A model generated the notes under the pieces. It made no database searches. It was not told where the DNA came from and worked only from the letters and a program-made list of their open reading frames with translations. A DNA stretch of 64,000 bases, taken from NCBI RefSeq assembly GCF_014650775.1, contig NZ_BMVP01000012.1:124001-188000 (forward strand), read 5' to 3'. Made by a program: the position numbers and the translations under genes. Source of the stretch: Streptomyces cirratus (GTDB taxonomy: Bacteria > Actinomycetota > Actinomycetes > Streptomycetales > Streptomycetaceae). Shown here one piece after another: positions 35,272 to 44,129 of this stretch (the first letter of the stretch is position 1; each line of letters opens with the position of its first letter).

Positions 35272-37872
35272 ATGCTCTTCCGGATTCTGGGGCCGCTGGA
35301 GGTCTGCGCCGAGGCCGATCCCGGGACGTCGTACGCCCCGCAGGCCGCGAAGTTGCGGGTCGTGCTCGCGACCCTGCTGGTGCGCGCGAACGAGGTGGTG
35401 TCGGTCGGCACCCTCATCGACGAGCTCTGGCCGGACGCGCCTCCGCGCACCGCGACGACGACCCTCCAGGTGTACGTGTCCCACCTGCGCAAAGCGCTCC
35501 GCGGCGCCGACCCGGACAACGGCGGGGCGGCGCTGGTCACCCGCCGTCCGGGCTACGTGCTGCGGGTCGGGGCGCGGGCGCTGGACACCACGGCCTTCGA
35601 GGAGCTGACCCGGCGCGGCCACCGGGCCCTGCACGCCTGCGACTTCGCAGCCGCTGCCGAGTTCCACCGGCAGGCCCTCGCGCTGTGGCGGGGACCCGTG
35701 CTGTCGGACACCCCGCACGGGCCGGTGCTGGACGGCGCCGCCGTCCGGCTGGACGAGGCCCGCGTCACGGCGCTGGACGAGCGGGTCCGGGCCGAGCTGC
35801 ACCTGGGGCGCCATCGCGAAGTCCTGGCGGAGCTGCACGAGTTGGTTTCGGAGCACCGGCTGCACGAGGAGTTCCACGCCCATCTGATGGTGGCGCTGTA
35901 CCGGTGCGGGCGCCAGGCGGAGGCGTTGCGGGTGTTCACGCTGTTGCGGCAGACCCTGGTGGAGGAACTGGGCATCGAGCCGGGGCCGGTCTCCCGCGAG
36001 CTCCAGCGGCGCATCCTGGAGGGCGATCCGACGCTGTCGCAGCCGGGCACGCGCGAGTCGGTGGCGACCGCCGGGTCCGGCCCGACCGGGTGGACGGCCG
36101 CGCCCGGTGCGGCGCTGCCCACTGCGACGCCGGCCAGTGCGGCACTGCCCGGCACGGTGCTGCCCGGTACGGCACTGCCCGGCACGGTGCTACCCGGAAG
36201 CGATCCGTACTTCACCGGCCGGGCGGCCGAACTGGCCCAGCTGGAGGCGCTGTTGCGCACCGCACCGGCGGGCGGCCTGATCGCCGTGACGGGTCTGCCG
36301 GGCACGGGCAAGTCGGCCCTCGCGGTCGAGGCGGCGCACCGCGTGGCGGACGCCTTCCCCGACGGCCGTCTCTTCCTGGACCTGCGCCCGGGCGCCGACG
36401 GACGGCCGCCCCGGGCAGTGGACCGGCTGCCGGGCGCCGGTGCGCGAACGCCGGCAACGGACGGCGGGACGGCCCGGCCGCGGCGGGTGCTGCTGGTGCT
36501 GGACCACGTGGCCTCCGAGACGCAGGTGCGGCCGCTGCTGGCCGCCGCGCCCGACGCGGTGGTACTGCTCACCGCGGGCCGGGTGCCCGCCGGGCTGCCG
36601 GGCCTGCGGTCGGTGGTGCTCGGGCCGTGGAGCCGGGAGCAGGTCCCCCGGCTGGCGGGGCTGTTCACGGGCCGGGGCGGCCCCGGTGCGCCGGACACCG
36701 CCGAACCGGACGTCGTCGCGGAGACGGCCGAGCTGTGCGGGCGGCTGCCCCTCGCCGTGCGGGCCGCGGCCGCCCAGCTCGCGGCCCGCCCGCACTGGAC
36801 GCTCGCCGCCCTGGCGGACCGGCTGCGCGAAGAACGCGGACGGCTCGACGCGCTGCGGACCGGCGATGTCGACGTACGGGGCCGCCTCCACGCGGCGTAC
36901 GCGGCCTGTCCCGAGCCCGCGCGGCGGGCCTTTCGGCTGCTGGGCGCGCTGCCGCCCGGCCGGTTCGGCCCCCGGGAGGCGGCCGCCGCGCTGGACGTGG
37001 GCGAGCGGGAGGCGGCGGGGACGCTGGAGACCCTGGCCGACGAACGGCTGGTGGCGCTGGAGCGGGACGGCTGCCGGCTGCCGGAGCTGCTGCGGCTGCT
37101 GGCGGCGGAGCTGCTGGCGCGGGAGGAGCCGCCCGAGGTGGCGCGGGCGGCGACGGAACGCGTGTGCCGGGCGTACGCCGACGCCTCGGCGGAGCCGGGC
37201 CGGGCACCGGACGCCGCGGGGCGCGGGCTCGTGCACCTGGCCCGCACCGCGTACGAAGCGGGGCTGTGGGAGCTGACCGTACGGCTGACGGACGCGCTGG
37301 GCGGCTGGGTACGGGAGGACCTGGAGGCCGCCTACGGTCTGGCTCTGGACGCCGCCGTGCGGTGCTCCGACCGGGTGGCACAGGCTCGGATGCTGCGTTC
37401 GCTGGGGGACCTCGCCTGGCAGCACCGGCGCATGGAGCGGGCCCGCCACCTGTACGACGGGGCCCTGGACCTGGCTCGCGCGGCCGGCGCCGAGGAGGAG
37501 GCGGGGCGCGCCCTGGTGGGGTTGGCGGAGCTGCGGCTGGACGCCGGGGCGGCCACGGACGCCGCCGCCCTGCTGGAGCCGGCGCTGGCCGCCCTGGCCG
37601 GTCCCGGCCGGGCCCGGGGACGGTACGAGGCGAGCCGGGCCCGGGCGCTGCTGGCGCTGGCGCAGGAGGAGCCGGAGACCGCCCGGGCGTGGTTCGGGGA
37701 GTGCCTGGAGCTGGCGGGCGCCCTGCGGGACCACCGGCTGGAGGTGTACGCGCGGCGGTCGCTGCGGGCGCTGCGCACCACCGCGGAGGCCGGCCCCCGG
37801 GGTCCCGTGGAGGTCCGGCCGGGCCTGTGGCGGCTGCACCCGCGGCCGCACCCGGTCCCGGTCCGCTCATGA
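35272..37872 (+). CDS. Large SARP (AfsR/DnrI-type) regulator with NTPase domain
   Basis: 866 residues, starting 5 bases after afsA-like. Residues 1-95 are the OmpR-like winged helix (LIDELWPDAPPRTATTTLQVYVSHLRKAL), 100-245 the BTAD helices, then a Pro/Thr-rich linker, an NTPase domain with Walker A TGLPGTGKSAL near 340, and TPR-like helices to the end. SARPs activate secondary-metabolite genes by binding heptad direct repeats. Likely the activator of this cluster; candidate heptads are at 43068 and 48920. Confidence 0.9.
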   Translation: MLFRILGPLEVCAEADPGTSYAPQAAKLRVVLATLLVRANEVVSVGTLIDELWPDAPPRTATTTLQVYVSHLRKALRGADPDNGGAALVTRRPGYVLRVGARALDTTAFEELTRRGHRALHACDFAAAAEFHRQALALWRGPVLSDTPHGPVLDGAAVRLDEARVTALDERVRAELHLGRHREVLAELHELVSEHRLHEEFHAHLMVALYRCGRQAEALRVFTLLRQTLVEELGIEPGPVSRELQRRILEGDPTLSQPGTRESVATAGSGPTGWTAAPGAALPTATPASAALPGTVLPGTALPGTVLPGSDPYFTGRAAELAQLEALLRTAPAGGLIAVTGLPGTGKSALAVEAAHRVADAFPDGRLFLDLRPGADGRPPRAVDRLPGAGARTPATDGGTARPRRVLLVLDHVASETQVRPLLAAAPDAVVLLTAGRVPAGLPGLRSVVLGPWSREQVPRLAGLFTGRGGPGAPDTAEPDVVAETAELCGRLPLAVRAAAAQLAARPHWTLAALADRLREERGRLDALRTGDVDVRGRLHAAYAACPEPARRAFRLLGALPPGRFGPREAAAALDVGEREAAGTLETLADERLVALERDGCRLPELLRLLAAELLAREEPPEVARAATERVCRAYADASAEPGRAPDAAGRGLVHLARTAYEAGLWELTVRLTDALGGWVREDLEAAYGLALDAAVRCSDRVAQARMLRSLGDLAWQHRRMERARHLYDGALDLARAAGAEEEAGRALVGLAELRLDAGAATDAAALLEPALAALAGPGRARGRYEASRARALLALAQEEPETARAWFGECLELAGALRDHRLEVYARRSLRALRTTAEAGPRGPVEVRPGLWRLHPRPHPVPVRS
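36130..36195 (+). repeat. In-gene tandem repeat (ALPGT/VLPGT)
   Basis: Repeated GGCACGGTGCTGCCC-type units encode a run of LPGT peptides in the SARP linker just before the NTPase domain; a flexible, length-variable linker. Confidence 0.6.
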
Positions 37873-37940
37873 GCGGCCGTCCTGCTCGACCACCGGGTAC
37901 GCGCCCCGCCGGGGCGCCCGCCCCTGACGTTCGGAGAACC

Positions 37941-40232
37941 ATGTCGGTATCACTGGGGCCGGTCACGGAGCTGGTCGGCCGGGAGCTGGAAGGCGCCGCG
38001 CTGTGCGAGCGGTTGCGGGACCCGGCGGTACGGCTGGTGACGCTGACCGGACGGGCCGGCGTGGGCAAGAGCGTGCTCGCGGCCGAGGCCGTGCGGGAGA
38101 CCGGCGCGGAGTTCGCGGCGGTCAGCCTGGTGGACGCGCTGAACGCGGCGGATGCGGCGGATGCGGCGGATGCGGCGGATGCGGCGGATGCGGTGAACGT
38201 TGCCGGCGACGGCGATGCGGCGGCACTGCTCGAAGCCGCCGGGCCGCTGCCCGACGGAACCGGGCGGGTGCTCGTCGTACTGGACGGCTGCGACCACGCG
38301 GCGCGCCCGGCGGCGGCCGGGGCAGCGACGGCGCTCCTGGCCGACCCTCGGGTGGTGGTGCTGGCCACCGCGCTGGAGCCGCTCGGCGTGTACGGGGAAC
38401 AGCTGCTGCCGCTGGCCCCGTTGCCCGTTCCGGCGCCCGGTCCCCGGGCGGCGGCCGACCCCGAGGAACTGCAAGAGGTGCCCGGCGTCGCCCTGTTCGT
38501 GCGGCGCGCCCGGGACGCGGATCCGTCGTTCGCGCTGACCCTGGAGAACGCCGGGGCCGTTGTCGAGCTGTGCACCCTGCTCGGCGGCCTGCCGCTGGCG
38601 GTGGAGCTCGCGGCGCGCCGACTGCGGCTGTTCCCGCCCCACCTGCTGCTGTCCCGGCTGCGGGGCCGTACGACGGCGCTGGGCGGAGGACCGGAGCGGG
38701 CGCCCGAGCGGCACCGCTCACTCGCCGCCCTCGCCGAGTGGAGCTGCCGCGGCCTGGACCCGGCGGCGACCGGCGTGCTGCGGCAACTGAGCGTCTACGA
38801 GCCGGGGTTCTGCATGCCGGCGGCCGGGGTGGCGGCCGAGGACGCCGTCGAGGCGCTGCTGGAGCGCGGCGTGCTGTCGGTGGTGGGCGTGGAGCGCGGG
38901 GAGCTGCGCCTGGCCGTGCCCGAGCCGGTGCGTTCGTACTGCCGGGACGGGCTGGTGGAGTCGGGCGGCGAGGCCGCCGCCCTCGACGCGCACGCGGAGC
39001 ACTACCGGCTGCTGGTGGGCTCCGCGCAGCCCGCCCTCGCTGGAACGGAACAGTCCTCCCGGCTACGGGAGTTGGCGGCCGAGGCGGACAACGTGTCGGC
39101 CGCGCTGCGGCGGCTGCGGGAGCGGGGTGACGGCGAGGCCGTCGCCGCGGTGGTGCTGGGCTGCCGGCTGCCCTGGCTGGCGCAGGGGCGGCTGCGGGAG
39201 GGCCTGGAGTGGTGCGACGCGGCCGCCGAGCCGGGCGGACCGGCGCTCACGGACGCCCTACGGGCCCGCCTGGCCGACATGTCCGGTGTCTTCGCACTGG
39301 CCCTGGGCGATCCGCAGGAGGCCGTGCGCCGCCACCGGCGCGCCCTCTCCCTGGGCAAGGGCGTGGGAGACCGGCGGCAGAACGCGCTGGTCTCCGCCCA
39401 CCTGGGCGCGGCCCTGCTGCGAGCGGGTGATGTTCCCGGTGCCCGGGCGGTGCTGGTGACCTCGCTGAGCGCTCTCGAATCGATGGGCGTCACCCGGGGC
39501 GCGGCGGCAGCCGCCGCTTCCCTGGCCGCCGTGACGCGGGCCGACGGGGACCGGCGACAGGCGCTGGAGCTGCTGGAACGGGCCGAGGAGGCGTTCCGCC
39601 GGATCCGGGACGGGCGGGGCCTGGCGGGTGCGCTGCGGATCTCGGCGGCGCTGGCCCTGGAGGGAGAGGAGCCGGAGCGCGCGGACCGGGCCCTGCGGGA
39701 GAGCCTGCGGCTGTACGGGGAGATCGGGGAGCTCAGTGAACTTCCGGGCCTGCTGGAGGAGTTCGCGCTCCTGCTGCTGCGCACGTCGCCCGCACAGCGG
39801 CCCCGGTGCGTACGGCTGCTCGCGTCGGCGGACGCCCTGCGCGGCCGGACGGGGGCGCAGGTGCCCGACGAGTGGCGTTCCGAGGCCGAGCGGGCCCGTA
39901 CGGAGCTCAGTGCCCGGCTGGACTGGACGGACTTCGCCGTGGCCTGGGCCGAGGGGGTGCGGATGAGCGCGCCGACGGCAGTGGCGGAGGCGCTGTCGGC
40001 ACCCGGGCCCTCACGGCGCCCGGTGGTGTCGGCCGCAGCCGAGGCGCAGTCGCTGACCCCCCGCCAGGTCCAGGTGGCGCTGCTGGTCGCGGAGGGTCTG
40101 ACGAACCGGCACATCGCGGCCCGCCTGGACATCTCGGAGTGGACCGTCGTCAACCACGTCCGTCAGGTGATGCGGCGCCTCGGCTGCACGTCGCGGGTGC
40201 AGGTCGCCGGGGCGGTGGGCCGATGGGCATGA
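37941..40232 (+). CDS. LuxR-type ATPase regulator
   Basis: 763 residues from ATG 37941. N-terminal NTPase with Walker A TGRAGVGKSVL and Walker B VLVVLDGCD, TPR-like helices, and a C-terminal LuxR HTH (LTPRQVQVALLVAEGLTNRHIAARLDISEWTVVNHVRQVMRRL). It resembles AfsR-like/LAL regulators. The frame is open far upstream but lacks any start. Its stop overlaps the next gene. Confidence 0.88.
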   Translation: MSVSLGPVTELVGRELEGAALCERLRDPAVRLVTLTGRAGVGKSVLAAEAVRETGAEFAAVSLVDALNAADAADAADAADAADAVNVAGDGDAAALLEAAGPLPDGTGRVLVVLDGCDHAARPAAAGAATALLADPRVVVLATALEPLGVYGEQLLPLAPLPVPAPGPRAAADPEELQEVPGVALFVRRARDADPSFALTLENAGAVVELCTLLGGLPLAVELAARRLRLFPPHLLLSRLRGRTTALGGGPERAPERHRSLAALAEWSCRGLDPAATGVLRQLSVYEPGFCMPAAGVAAEDAVEALLERGVLSVVGVERGELRLAVPEPVRSYCRDGLVESGGEAAALDAHAEHYRLLVGSAQPALAGTEQSSRLRELAAEADNVSAALRRLRERGDGEAVAAVVLGCRLPWLAQGRLREGLEWCDAAAEPGGPALTDALRARLADMSGVFALALGDPQEAVRRHRRALSLGKGVGDRRQNALVSAHLGAALLRAGDVPGARAVLVTSLSALESMGVTRGAAAAAASLAAVTRADGDRRQALELLERAEEAFRRIRDGRGLAGALRISAALALEGEEPERADRALRESLRLYGEIGELSELPGLLEEFALLLLRTSPAQRPRCVRLLASADALRGRTGAQVPDEWRSEAERARTELSARLDWTDFAVAWAEGVRMSAPTAVAEALSAPGPSRRPVVSAAAEAQSLTPRQVQVALLVAEGLTNRHIAARLDISEWTVVNHVRQVMRRLGCTSRVQVAGAVGRWA
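38146..38195 (+). repeat. 9-base tandem repeat coding (AAD)n
   Basis: About five copies of GCGGCGGAT give Ala-Ala-Asp repeats in the LuxR-type ATPase, about 35 residues after the P-loop. A microsatellite that could vary in length between strains. Confidence 0.7.
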
Positions 40233-41953
40233 CCGGTCCCGGCGTGTTCGGCTCCGTGGGCCGCCTCGGTCCCACCCCGGCCCGTCCCATGGACATCGGC
40301 CCGCCCGACGAGGTCTCCGACCGGTTCCGAGCGGCCGGCTGGTGGCGGCCGCAGACGTTCCTGGACGACCTGTACCGCACGGCGGCCGTCGCGCCGCAGC
40401 GCCCGGCGATCGTCTCGGAGCGCGCCCACCGGCCGGCGGACCGGCGCCGGGTCACGATCGGCTACGGGCGCCTCGCCGCGTACGTCGACCGGTTCGCCGC
40501 AGCCCTGCACTCGCTCGGGGTGGTACCGGGCGACCCGGTGGCCCTCCAACTGCCCAACTGGTGGGAGACGGCGGCGCTGACCCTGGCCTGCCTGCGGGCC
40601 GGGGCCGTCGCGGTGCCGGTGCTGCCGACCGTACGGGCGCACGGGCTGCTGCGGATCCTGGACAGCACCCGGGCCCGGGTGTGCGTGGTGCCCGACGTCT
40701 GCGAGGGGTTCCCGCACGCGGAGGCGCTCGCGGACCTGGCGCCGCGGCTGCCGTGGCTGCGTCACCGGGTCGTCATCGGGGACGCCGCGGCGACGGGGGC
40801 GGTCGACTTCGAGGCGTACTTCCGGCGCACCGCGCACGAGCGCACCGCGTCCGGCCGTTTGTCCGGGCCGCACCCGGGCCGGGCCGACCGGCCCGCGCTG
40901 CTGATCAGCGTGATGGGGCTGCGGGACGCCTACACCTCGGTGGTGCACTCCCCCAACACCCTGTACGCCAACATCAGCACCCAGCACGAGCCGCAGGGGC
41001 CCGGGCGCCGGCCGGGCGAGGTCTTCCTCAGTACGCTGCCGCTCACTTCGCTGGCCTCGCTGATCTACACGGTGTGCTGGCCGCTGGCGGTCGGCGGTAC
41101 CGGCGTCTACCAGGACGTCTGGGACCCGGGCCGGTGCCTGGACCTGATGGCGGAGGCCGGGGTCGACCAGGTCAACGCCGAGCCCGCCTACCTGTCGGAG
41201 CTGCTCACGGTGCAGCGCCGGCGGCCGCGGCGGACGGACCGGCTGCGGCTGGTGCTGTCCGGCGGGCGCACCAGTACCCCGGAACCGCTGGCCGCCGAGC
41301 TGCGGGAGGTGTTCGGCGTGCCGGTGCTCTCCGTGTGGGGGGCGCCCGAGCTGGGCATGGGGACCCTCTCCGGGGACGTCGCGCACGGGCGGGACGGCGT
41401 CAGCGCGCTGACGGGCCTGGAGTTCTCGGCCGCCCCTACGACGGCGACGCTGACGGTGCGCGGCCCCTCGGTGTGCCTGGCCACCTGGCCGCACGGCACC
41501 GCGGCACCGCGGCCCACGTGGGAGCACGACGACGGCCGCCTCGACACCGGGGACCGGGCCACCGCGGGACGGCACGGAGGGGTCAAGGTCGTGGCCCGGG
41601 CCGGTGAGCGGACGGGAGCCATCTTCATGGTGCCCGTCGCCGAGGTGGAGGAGCGGCTGCTCACGCACCCCCGGGTGCGGGAGGCCGCGGTCGTCGCCTA
41701 CACCGATCCGGAGCACGGGGAGCTGCCGTGCGCGGTGGTGGTCCCGGCCGCGCGGGACCGGCCGCCGGGGACGGCGGAGCTGCGCGAGCACCTCGGGGGG
41801 CTGGGTGTCGCGGAGGCCTTCCTCCCGACCCGGCTGGAAATCGTCGGAGCGCTGCCCCGCGACGAACACGGCCGGGTCCGGCGCGATGCGCTGCGGGGCT
41901 GGCTGGCGCGCCTGCGCCCGGGCGGGCCCCGGCCGGCGCCGGACACGGTGTGA
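40229..41953 (+). CDS. AMP-forming ligase-like protein with degenerate motifs
   Basis: 574 residues from ATG 40229, whose ATGA overlaps the LuxR stop (ATG 40223 is an alternative). The overall fold follows acyl-CoA/adenylation enzymes (SLGVVPGDPVALQLPNWWE ... GAVAVPVLPT ... RLVLSGGRT ... DTGDRA ... VPVAEVEE). Key motifs are altered: the P-loop region reads SVMGLRDAYTSVVHS instead of TSGTTGxPKG, YGxTE is WGAPELG, and the A10 lysine position reads GRVRRD. It may bind an acyl substrate without adenylating it, or act poorly. Confidence 0.75.
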   Translation: MTGPGVFGSVGRLGPTPARPMDIGPPDEVSDRFRAAGWWRPQTFLDDLYRTAAVAPQRPAIVSERAHRPADRRRVTIGYGRLAAYVDRFAAALHSLGVVPGDPVALQLPNWWETAALTLACLRAGAVAVPVLPTVRAHGLLRILDSTRARVCVVPDVCEGFPHAEALADLAPRLPWLRHRVVIGDAAATGAVDFEAYFRRTAHERTASGRLSGPHPGRADRPALLISVMGLRDAYTSVVHSPNTLYANISTQHEPQGPGRRPGEVFLSTLPLTSLASLIYTVCWPLAVGGTGVYQDVWDPGRCLDLMAEAGVDQVNAEPAYLSELLTVQRRRPRRTDRLRLVLSGGRTSTPEPLAAELREVFGVPVLSVWGAPELGMGTLSGDVAHGRDGVSALTGLEFSAAPTTATLTVRGPSVCLATWPHGTAAPRPTWEHDDGRLDTGDRATAGRHGGVKVVARAGERTGAIFMVPVAEVEERLLTHPRVREAAVVAYTDPEHGELPCAVVVPAARDRPPGTAELREHLGGLGVAEAFLPTRLEIVGALPRDEHGRVRRDALRGWLARLRPGGPRPAPDTV

Positions 41954-41957
41954 AGGG

Positions 41958-42914
41958 CTATTCGCAGCCGGCCACGCGGCGGGCGAACGCCGTCAGTTCG
42001 GTGCGCCAGTGGGGGGCGAGGGGGGCGGTGGCCACCGCCGCGTCGGCGCGCTCCAGGAGTGCGGCGATGGTCTCCTCGGCACCGGCGCGCGCCCGCTCGT
42101 CGAAGAACACGTCGCGCAGGAACTGGGCGTCGCCGCCGAAGCCGGGGCCGCCGCGCAGGAAGCCGCGGATGCGCCAGGCCCCGTGCAGGGCCCGGGCGTA
42201 CTCCTCGTAGGCCTCGCGCAGGTCGGCACGGCCCGCGAGCGCCGCGCCGATGAGCAGGGCGTGGCGCAGGCCGTACCAGCCGGCGCCGCAGCCGCTGCCG
42301 CAGCCGGAGACGCATTGGCCGGGCCAGGCGTCGTCGAGGTACTCCGTCGCCGCCGCGGCCTCGACGTGCGCGCCGATGGCCCGTTCCGTGCGCAGTTCGT
42401 CCCACCACTGCCAGGCCTCGTACGGGAGCCGGACCGCGAGCCGGTCGCCGTAGGCGAGGGCGAGGTCCCCGGCGAGTACGGCGGTGCCCTCCCCGAACCG
42501 GCGGGGTTCGCCGCGCCAGCCGTTGCGCTCGTGCTCGGCGGCGTGGCTGATGTGCAGGGTGGGGATGCCACGCCGCAACGGGGCGTTGTCCCGTACGTCC
42601 TCACGGATCATCAGGCAGGTGTCGAGGAGTTCCAGCGCGGCGGCCGCGGCGACGGCGTCCTCGCCGTCCGGGTCACCGCCCGCGGCGAGGTACCCGGTGA
42701 GGCAGATGACGGGGTGCGCCCGCTCGGCGCCGGCCTGCACGAGTTCGGCGACGCCCGCCACCAGTACGGCGCTCCGCGGATCGCGGGTGCGGCGGGCCCG
42801 GTGCTCTTCGGCGAGCAGCCGGGCGAGTCGCTCCTCGACCCGGTCGAGCATGGCGTCGCGCACCTGTGCGGGTGTCAGCGTGCGCCACGGCTGGTGGTCG
42901 GTCGGTGTCGTCAT
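41958..42914 (-). CDS. Polyprenyl synthetase-family protein with altered DDxxD motifs
   Basis: 318 residues. HPVICLTGYLAAGG, ELLDTCLMIREDVRDNAPLRRG and GDLALAYGDRL follow trans-prenyl diphosphate synthases. The first aspartate-rich motif is EDVRD rather than DDxxD, and the second region reads FLRDVFFDE, so catalysis is doubtful or specialised. A Cys-rich loop (CVSGCGSGC) is unusual. No terpene cyclase or prenyltransferase is nearby. Confidence 0.78.
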   Translation of the reverse strand: MTTPTDHQPWRTLTPAQVRDAMLDRVEERLARLLAEEHRARRTRDPRSAVLVAGVAELVQAGAERAHPVICLTGYLAAGGDPDGEDAVAAAAALELLDTCLMIREDVRDNAPLRRGIPTLHISHAAEHERNGWRGEPRRFGEGTAVLAGDLALAYGDRLAVRLPYEAWQWWDELRTERAIGAHVEAAAATEYLDDAWPGQCVSGCGSGCGAGWYGLRHALLIGAALAGRADLREAYEEYARALHGAWRIRGFLRGGPGFGGDAQFLRDVFFDERARAGAEETIAALLERADAAVATAPLAPHWRTELTAFARRVAGCE

Positions 42915-43067
42915 GGTGCCCTCCCTGGTGGGCTACGGCCTCATGAACGACTTTCCCCGACACCGCTCGAGGGGACCATCGAGGAACGCTACAGAAGGCG
43001 GACCGGGGGGAGGTGGTGGCCCGGCCCGCCAGTTGTCTGTCACCCGGTGCCATCCCGGACCCCGGGC

Positions 43068-43085
43068 TTGCCATGACCTTGCCAT
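43068..43085 (+). promoter_or_regulatory. Candidate SARP-binding heptad repeat
   Basis: TTGCCAT-gacc-TTGCCAT: an exact 7-base direct repeat with 4-base spacer (11-base period), the geometry of SARP sites. A third GTGCCAT is at 43047. It lies in the divergent region between the prenyl-synthase-like and first lectin genes. Confidence 0.55.
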
Positions 43086-43205
43086 GCCCCTCCACCTCCC
43101 CTCCGTGACCCTCCGCGCAGGGCTGTCAGCGGGCCATGGCAATCTCAGTGGTCCATCGGCCCGACGGCCGATCGGCAGCAGGACACCACTGATATGGGGG
43201 GAACC

Positions 43206-44033
43206 ATGGCAGTCATACGCAAGCACACGGCTCTGCGCACCGGCCTCGTCGCCGCCGCACTGGCGGCGGGGGTACTCGCGGCCCCGTCCGCGGCCCAGGC
43301 CGCACCGGCCCCGGCGGCCCCGGCCCCGGCGGCCCCGAAGGCCTCCGCGGCCCAGGCCTTCGAGCCCGGCACTTCGCGGGGCGCCGGCGAGGTCGCACGC
43401 AGCAAGAACGCCGTACTGGCGCTCCAGTCCGACGGCAACCTGGTGCTGGAGCACGTCTCCGGCGGGGTCCTGTGGGCCACCGGCACGTACGGCAACCCGG
43501 GCGCGACCGTGACGTTCCAGCAGGACGGCAACCTGGTCGTGTACTCGGCCGCCGGCAAGGCCCTGTGGGCCGCCGGTTCGTACGGCAACCCGGGCGCCCG
43601 CCTGGACCTGCAGTCCGACGGCAACCTGGTCGTCTACCGGCAGGACGGCTCGGCCGCCTGGAGCACCGGGACGTGGATGGTCGACACCACGGTGAACGCG
43701 ACCTGGCAGATCGGCTCCGGCAACTGGACCTGGAGCCCGAACGCGATCCTCGCCATGGAGCGGACCGGAAAGCTCAGCATCCGCGACCGCAACACCCTCG
43801 GGGAGCGCTGGTCCACCAACACCTGGGGACCGGGCGCGTACGCCCGGATGCAGTCGGACGGCAACTTCGTCGTCTACAAGAAGGACGGCGGCGAGGGCAA
43901 GGGCGGGGCCCTGTGGGCCACCGGGACGTGGAACAACCCCGGTGCCCGCCTGGTGTTCCGGCCCGACGGGAACCTCGTGCTCGTGACCGCGAACTCCGAC
44001 GCCGTCCTGTGGCAGAGCGGCACCACCGACTGA
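43206..44033 (+). CDS. Secreted bulb-type lectin protein 1
   Basis: 275 residues. A Sec signal (ALRTGLVAAALAAGVLAAPSAA then QAA cleavage) and an Ala/Pro spacer precede tandem B-lectin repeats with the mannose-binding QSDGNLVLE, QQDGNLVVY, QSDGNLVVY and QSDGNFVVY motifs (QxDxNxVxY). Such proteins bind mannose-type sugars outside the cell; some are bacteriocin-like lectins. Function in this cluster is unclear. Confidence 0.87.
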   Translation: MAVIRKHTALRTGLVAAALAAGVLAAPSAAQAAPAPAAPAPAAPKASAAQAFEPGTSRGAGEVARSKNAVLALQSDGNLVLEHVSGGVLWATGTYGNPGATVTFQQDGNLVVYSAAGKALWAAGSYGNPGARLDLQSDGNLVVYRQDGSAAWSTGTWMVDTTVNATWQIGSGNWTWSPNAILAMERTGKLSIRDRNTLGERWSTNTWGPGAYARMQSDGNFVVYKKDGGEGKGGALWATGTWNNPGARLVFRPDGNLVLVTANSDAVLWQSGTTD

Positions 44034-44129
44034 GCCGATATCGGCTTGCCTTTCGTGCAGGGCCCGTACAAACTGATCTCCGTTGAATCGAACGCGTTCA
44101 ACTCTTTGTCTTCCTCATGGGGGGTAGGA

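Noticed and set aside
35223..37940. A very long plus-strand frame continuous with the LuxR-type ATPase gene
   Set aside because: It is antisense-like filler in a second frame over the SARP gene; the real gene starts at ATG 37941.
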